Shown: in pieces, positions 19,083 to 22,830 of the stretch
Layout: every line of letters begins with the position of its first letter
How positions within the stretch are numbered: the stretch's first letter is position 1
The notes under the pieces: generated by a model
Seen by the model: only the letters and a program-made list of their open reading frames with translations
The model's database searches: none
What the model was told of the DNA's origin: nothing
Translations under genes and position numbers: made by a program
Assembly (NCBI RefSeq): GCF_001949145.1
Contig: NW_019091503.1
Span: 723,231 to 746,060, forward strand
Length of the DNA stretch: 22,830 nt
Direction: 5' to 3'
Source of the DNA: Acanthaster planci
Lineage: Eukaryota > Echinodermata > Asteroidea > Valvatida > Acanthasteridae

Positions 19083-22000
19083 GTAAGAAATTTGACGTAG
19101 AAATCTTTGTTTAATGTGCGTAGTTTAAGCAAGTTTCCCACATGTAAATGTGAAAATCACCGTGTCTGTGTCAACGGGTGGAGGTCGATGATGGAAAGTC
19201 TTACTCGCGTGATAACAACGGACTAAACAGATTTAGTAAATGCACAGCATGGTCGTAGAATCGCCGGGCCAATGACGCATTGATTGGACACTATATCAGA
19301 CTCAGAGCACCGGTCGTGCTACTATACTTGCGCCGTTAATTACTTGTCGTATGATCATGTCAAAACGGTGCATTTAGGCCTATGGGTAGAAAAATTCTTC
19401 GGAAATGAAAGCCATCGTTATTATACCATTACCCACAGAACTGTGTTAGAAGGCCTAACCTAAGGGCAAAACTGGGCTGTTTGGCCCTTAATTTATTACA
19501 CTCCAACATAGGGATGATTTTACCTTACTCCTACTCGCCGTTGGCACAAAGAATATTCTGTGAAATCTTCAACGCCAGAAACTTAACTGTCGTGTCCAAG
19601 AGCAGGATGAGGACGAACGAAATCTCCTCATACACATTTTGCCCTGATATTGTCGCAATGCATTTGATAGATCCCTTTCCATTTAGAAACAATATTGCAT
19701 TGAGATCGGAACAATAGGCCTACGTTCTCGGGAAATGCTCGTATTTATCGCAGGTAAGCTAAAAACGTAAACTTTTCCAAAAGAAGTAAGTTTCACAATT
19801 AATTTGTTTTATTATGAGTGGAAGCGCCTCTCTCTCAATCATTTAATGTTTTCATTAATATTTTTCAGTTGATCTGGAGATAACATCCTTTGTTTCCAAC
19901 CCTGAAAGTCCAGTAACAGACAAAGAAGGGACTGCAGAAAATGTGACACTGCAATGTCAAGTCAATCTACCATCAACTTATCTTACGTCAGTCACCATTT
20001 CTGATCCTAATGGAGTAATGACAAATGTTACAACCACAACAACGCCACCATCTCCGGCCTTGTATGAAATCACTTTAAGTGATGTGCACCCCTCACATTC
20101 AGGGACATACACCTGTACAGCTTCGGCCTCAACTGGGTCAGTACCAACAACCAGTCAAACATATCAGCTGAATGTTGGTAAGCAGTGCAGTATATTACCA
20201 TGACAGAAATTATGTTGAAAGTAACACCCACATCTACATGTGGCCTTCCTCGGGCCGGGGGGGGGAGAAGTTTGCCGACTGGATTTACACAGAAATGTAT
20301 AATGAGTTATATGCAGTTTAATGTCATCTATGTGATTGGTTCTAAGCTGACCAGTTGATCACTTCATCAGTTACCTTCATTGGTCTCAGTAGTCTCACAA
20401 GAACTGTTACAAACCCAGCATCAGGGAATGTGTACATATTTGAAATCATTTGGAGTGAAGTGAATACCTCAGACATAGGAACCCATTTATGCAGGTGCTA
20501 CACAAGTGAGTTATACTACAACACAAACAACTGTGCGGATTACTAATCGATAGTTGGTGTATGTTGTTCATCATTTATGTCTAAACTTTTTGGCATCATT
20601 GAAGCCCAACCGTCCAACTTCCTGATGATGCATCTGCAATGGGAAGCAGCATACGGGACATTAAAATAGGGATGTTGCACACTGGGTTAATGATCAATTA
20701 AGAGTGAATTCTTGGTTATGGGAACCAGGCAGTAGTTGTAGAAAATAAGCATTTCCAACTTTACTGTGGGTGGTTTTGATATCCTTCAAACAATATGCGT
20801 CAGGAATCTACGGGGCATGGTTTGACTCGGAAATTACAATGTAGGCCAATGCCTACATCGCCAAGACTTGTTCGGCAACATTCTTTTACCCATACAATAT
20901 TAAATGCATCTGTAAATTCTTCTCTCACGATTCCCTTTCAATGTTAATTCATGATTTGTGACGCCTAGACTATTAGGGCGCATAAAAAGTTGTTGATCGT
21001 CCCCGCCCGACCCACCAAAACGCCCTGACCACGGTTGTTTTTTAATACTGCGTAACTATGGTGAAGATGCAAAGATTGCGGTAATTCAAAAGTACAAAAA
21101 TCATATTTCATAATAACCAGACAGTAAAATCCAAAGCTGAACCTTTCCGGTATCTGCAGAAGTCTCTGTTCATGCGGAATTGCAGGTTGTCATGTAGCAG
21201 TGGCGCAGCGCACGCTAAATTCACATTAAAATCTGAGACCTTTTCCATTCATTCAAACTTTGCTTATTGACTGGCTTGGGCAGTGCTAGTACTGTACTTG
21301 TATGCAATGTCTTCATTAAAATATTTTACAGCAAGCCGATTTATGTAACGCTGGACTAGTCGTATGACTAGGCTTTGCATCTAGTCATGTTTGTTGCTGT
21401 AAAATGTTCACCCGAACGATCCATAGTGTGCTTCTTGTAGTGACGTCTTGTAATGAGAAAAACTTCTAAATTTCAGCCTCGTCTCTGCCGCACATTCGCC
21501 TCTGTCATCGAAATCGAAATCACTTGTTGCCATGTACGTTGTTCAAACTAAATGACAATACTTCCATCTTTTTCAGTGAGCAAGAATTTCCGAAGTTAGT
21601 GAATTAAAAATGAGGCAAAGCTGAGATATTTGACATTCGGCCGTGCAGCATGCACGTGTAGGTTATGCATATTCAACCAATACATTCACACCGCTCTGAG
21701 CTCGCATCCAACTCGTTGGTTCATGTAAAATCAAGACCTTTTCTTTTCAGCGTATAGCATTTACAAGATAGTGTAACTGTTAACGATTCCAATGTAGGCC
21801 TAGTTTTTATTTCTAGTGTCACCTTGTCGGGCAGTTATATGTTTTATTAAGTGGGTATAGGTTAGAGGCGTCTGTCCCCGGGAAAAAGAGGGACATTACC
21901 CACGCCAACAAGTTTCGGCTGAGGTAATATTTCTCCCTGTTGGTGTCACAGACGTATCCCCACACTGCAATTTGGAAACTGATATATGGTGACACACTGA

Positions 22001-22561
22001 TTCATTGAATTCAATCTCTTTTGTGTTCCTTATTTAATTGTAATTGGCCTTTGATCAATATTTTGTATGAAATTAGCACATTTTAAATGTTAAATTATCA
22101 AATCACACATATACAGCATACCTTTATATTGATAAATATCTGAAGTCTTTACCCTTTACAGATATCGATGAATGTGATTCATCAACTTGTGGTTCTAATT
22201 GTGACACCTGTCATACCGATGCCACCTGCACCAATACAATTGGTAGTTACACCTGTGCATGTAATGCTGGCTACTCTGGAAATGGAGTCACTTGTCAAGG
22301 TAATCACAATCCTCGCCTTCATCCCCTTGTTCCTAAATGATTGACATACAGTCTGCAGAACCAAGTGCCATTCATTTATTTCAAAATTTCAGATTAACCT
22401 AGCATGATATCAACAATCTTTTACAGATATCGATGAATGTGATCCATCCTGTAGTACTAATTGTGACACCTGTCATACCGATGCTACCTGCACCAATACA
22501 ATTGGCAGTTACACCTGTGCATGTAATGCTGGCTACTCTGGAAATGGAGTCACTTGTCAAG
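19022..22561 (+). CDS. Gene B: secreted or membrane Ig-EGF protein, multi-exon, 3' end outside window
   Basis: The exons are: signal peptide 19022-19082, Ig 19869-20177, half-Ig 20355-20505 and EGF 22162-22299 and 22427-22561. This is the same module order as gene A on the opposite strand, with two EGF exons visible rather than five before the window ends. All junctions except the half-Ig acceptor are phase 1 with GT/AG borders. The product should enter the secretory pathway and carry a calcium-binding EGF chain outside the cell. The head-to-head position with gene A and the near-identical Ig and EGF modules show they are paralogues in an inverted duplication. No specific family name can be given. 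The exon chain is inferred and lacks transcript support. Confidence 0.7.
19083..19868 (+). other. Gene B intron 1
   Basis: The intron has GT/AG ends. Only the last 91 bases (from 19778) match gene A intron 1. The frame 19481-19717 has no recognisable domain and no phase-compatible splice sites were identified. Confidence 0.5.
19869..20177 (+). CDS. Gene B exon 2: Ig-like domain
   Basis: The 309-nt phase 1-1 exon lies between TTTTTCAG and GTAAGC. It encodes 103 residues with core cysteines in NVTLQCQ and HSGTYTC and a Thr/Pro-rich stretch (TTTTTPPSP). Seven residues differ from gene A (K/T, N/Y, Y/D, A/V, N/H, T/S, N/T in the order A/B), and three of these lie together just before the F-strand cysteine. 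The sequon in that loop (NYT in gene A) is lost here. Confidence 0.8.
20355..20505 (+). CDS. Gene B half-Ig exon, probably degenerate
   Basis: The 151-nt open stretch starts after CAG and ends at a GTGAGT donor in phase 1. It encodes the C-terminal half of an Ig domain, ending SDIGTHLCRCYT: the F-strand cysteine is kept but the usual Tyr two residues before it is His. An in-frame stop (20343-20345) lies just upstream, so the exon cannot extend, and the missing N-terminal half is nowhere in the preceding intron. The acceptor phase does not match the previous exon. A pseudoexon is the simplest reading. Confidence 0.45.
20506..22161 (+). other. Gene B intron before the EGF exons
   Basis: Beyond 20558 it shares no visible sequence with the corresponding gene A intron. 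It contains the foldback at 21323-21405, a small ATGTAGGC / GCCTACAT stem at 20839-20858, and an imperfect inverted repeat at about 21867-21955 with CGTCTGT and ACAGACG ends. Confidence 0.5.
21323..21405. repeat. 83-bp foldback with 12-bp terminal repeats
   Basis: ATTTTACAGCAA (21323-21334) and TTGCTGTAAAAT (21394-21405) are perfect inverted copies. Inside, ATGACTAG and CTAGTCAT form a second stem. It lies in the long gene B intron. Confidence 0.65.
22162..22299 (+). CDS. Gene B EGF exon 1 (long type)
   Basis: The 138-nt phase 1-1 exon follows CCCTTTACAG and precedes GTAATCAC. It encodes DIDEC, SSTCGSNCDTC, NTIGSYTC and GYSGNGVTC, i.e. an eight-cysteine calcium-binding EGF module. The intron upstream of its acceptor is unrelated to any gene A intron. 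The downstream 127-nt intron is of the type that in gene A follows short-type exons. Confidence 0.8.
22427..22561 (+). CDS. Gene B EGF exon 2 (short type)
   Basis: The 135-nt phase 1-1 exon has the DPSCSTNCDTC pattern and follows TTTTACAG. Its donor GTAATCACAATCC and downstream intron match those after the long-type exon a of gene A, so the exon type is swapped relative to its surroundings. The coding sequence must continue to the right of the window. Confidence 0.8.
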
Positions 22562-22830
22562 GTAATCACAATCCTATGCCTGTAAGTTTAAATAGTTAGT
22601 GTTTAGTGGTTCGACATAGTTGTATTGGTTTTGTGGAAACTTTGATCAGTTCTTGGAAATAGTGCTACCAGGTCTTTACTAAGGGAATAAATAAGACCTG
22701 GTCGAGGGAGAATGGACGCGACTAATGCCCGAGCAGCAGGCGAGGGCATTATCAGCGTTCATTCTCCTGTTCATGATCGACCAAGCACATAAATGCCTTT
22801 ATTCTCATTCATAAATACAATTTTCAACAG
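22562..22830. repeat. Outer arm of inverted duplication, right copy
   Basis: This is the intron following EGF exon 22427-22561, inverted copy of 1289-1478. It carries an extra segment (about 22629-22704) absent from the left copy. Confidence 0.75.
22707..22767. repeat. 61-nt inverted repeat, gene B intron copy
   Basis: Arms are GGAGAATG (22707-22714) with CATTCTCC (22760-22767), and TAATGCCC (22723-22730) with GGGCATTA (22744-22751). It is the inverted-duplication partner of 1349-1409. Just upstream lies gene-B-only sequence with its own small stem, ACCAGGTCTT and AAGACCTGGT (22667-22676 and 22693-22702). Confidence 0.6.

Larger units (their letters stand above)
19778..20558. repeat. Ig block of inverted duplication, right copy
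   Basis: This is the partner of 7780-8558. Intron sequence is as well conserved as the exons, which indicates a recent duplication or gene conversion rather than selection on protein alone. The intron includes a G-run (near 20258-20266) that is a C-run in the inverted partner. Confidence 0.85.

Noticed and set aside
22182-22364. Minus-strand frame over the gene B EGF exon
   Set aside because: It is the complement of a clear EGF exon and crosses its splice donor.

Overview
The window looks like nuclear DNA of a marine invertebrate, most plausibly a deuterostome (echinoderm, hemichordate or cephalochordate). The clues are AT-rich non-coding DNA, small phase-1 exons for calcium-binding EGF and Ig domains, a CR1/L2-type LINE, several MITE-like elements, and dense ACATGTAC-type repeats in the left two-thirds. 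I cannot name the species. No tRNA, rRNA, CRISPR array or bacterial-style operon was found.

The main content is a pair of related genes placed head to head about 10 kb apart. Gene A lies on the minus strand: signal-peptide exon 8756-8816, Ig exon 8159-8467, half-Ig exon 7832-7982, then five EGF exons between 3255 and 1479. Gene B lies on the plus strand: signal-peptide exon 19022-19082, Ig exon 19869-20177, half-Ig exon 20355-20505, EGF exons 22162-22299 and 22427-22561. Both genes run off the window at their 3' ends. The encoded proteins would be secreted or type-I membrane Ig-EGF proteins. The Ig block and the EGF block are near-identical between the genes, while the introns between them and the signal-peptide exons are not. 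The locus therefore looks like an inverted duplication that has been patchily rebuilt or homogenised.

Layout: 1-1288, non-coding with a degraded MITE; 1289-3255, EGF exon array with an exact 524-bp period, split by a 587-bp piggyBac-like MITE at a TTAA site; 3256-7779, long intron of gene A holding a 5'-truncated, frameshifted L2-like LINE (about 5248-7315); 7780-8816, Ig and signal exons; 8817-14700, intergenic DNA rich in ACATGTAC, with a foldback at 13049-13632 and a MITE at 14157-14499; 14703-14781, an almost perfect 79-nt palindrome; 14782-19021, intergenic DNA of a different word composition, with a tyrosine-recombinase relic and a 199-bp hAT-like MITE; 19022-22830, gene B.

Working together: the two genes probably make closely related extracellular proteins with different leader peptides. 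All coding exons whose limits can be judged at both ends are symmetric phase 1-1 except the half-Ig exon, so whole-exon gain, loss and exchange keep the frame. The EGF exons show signs of exactly this.
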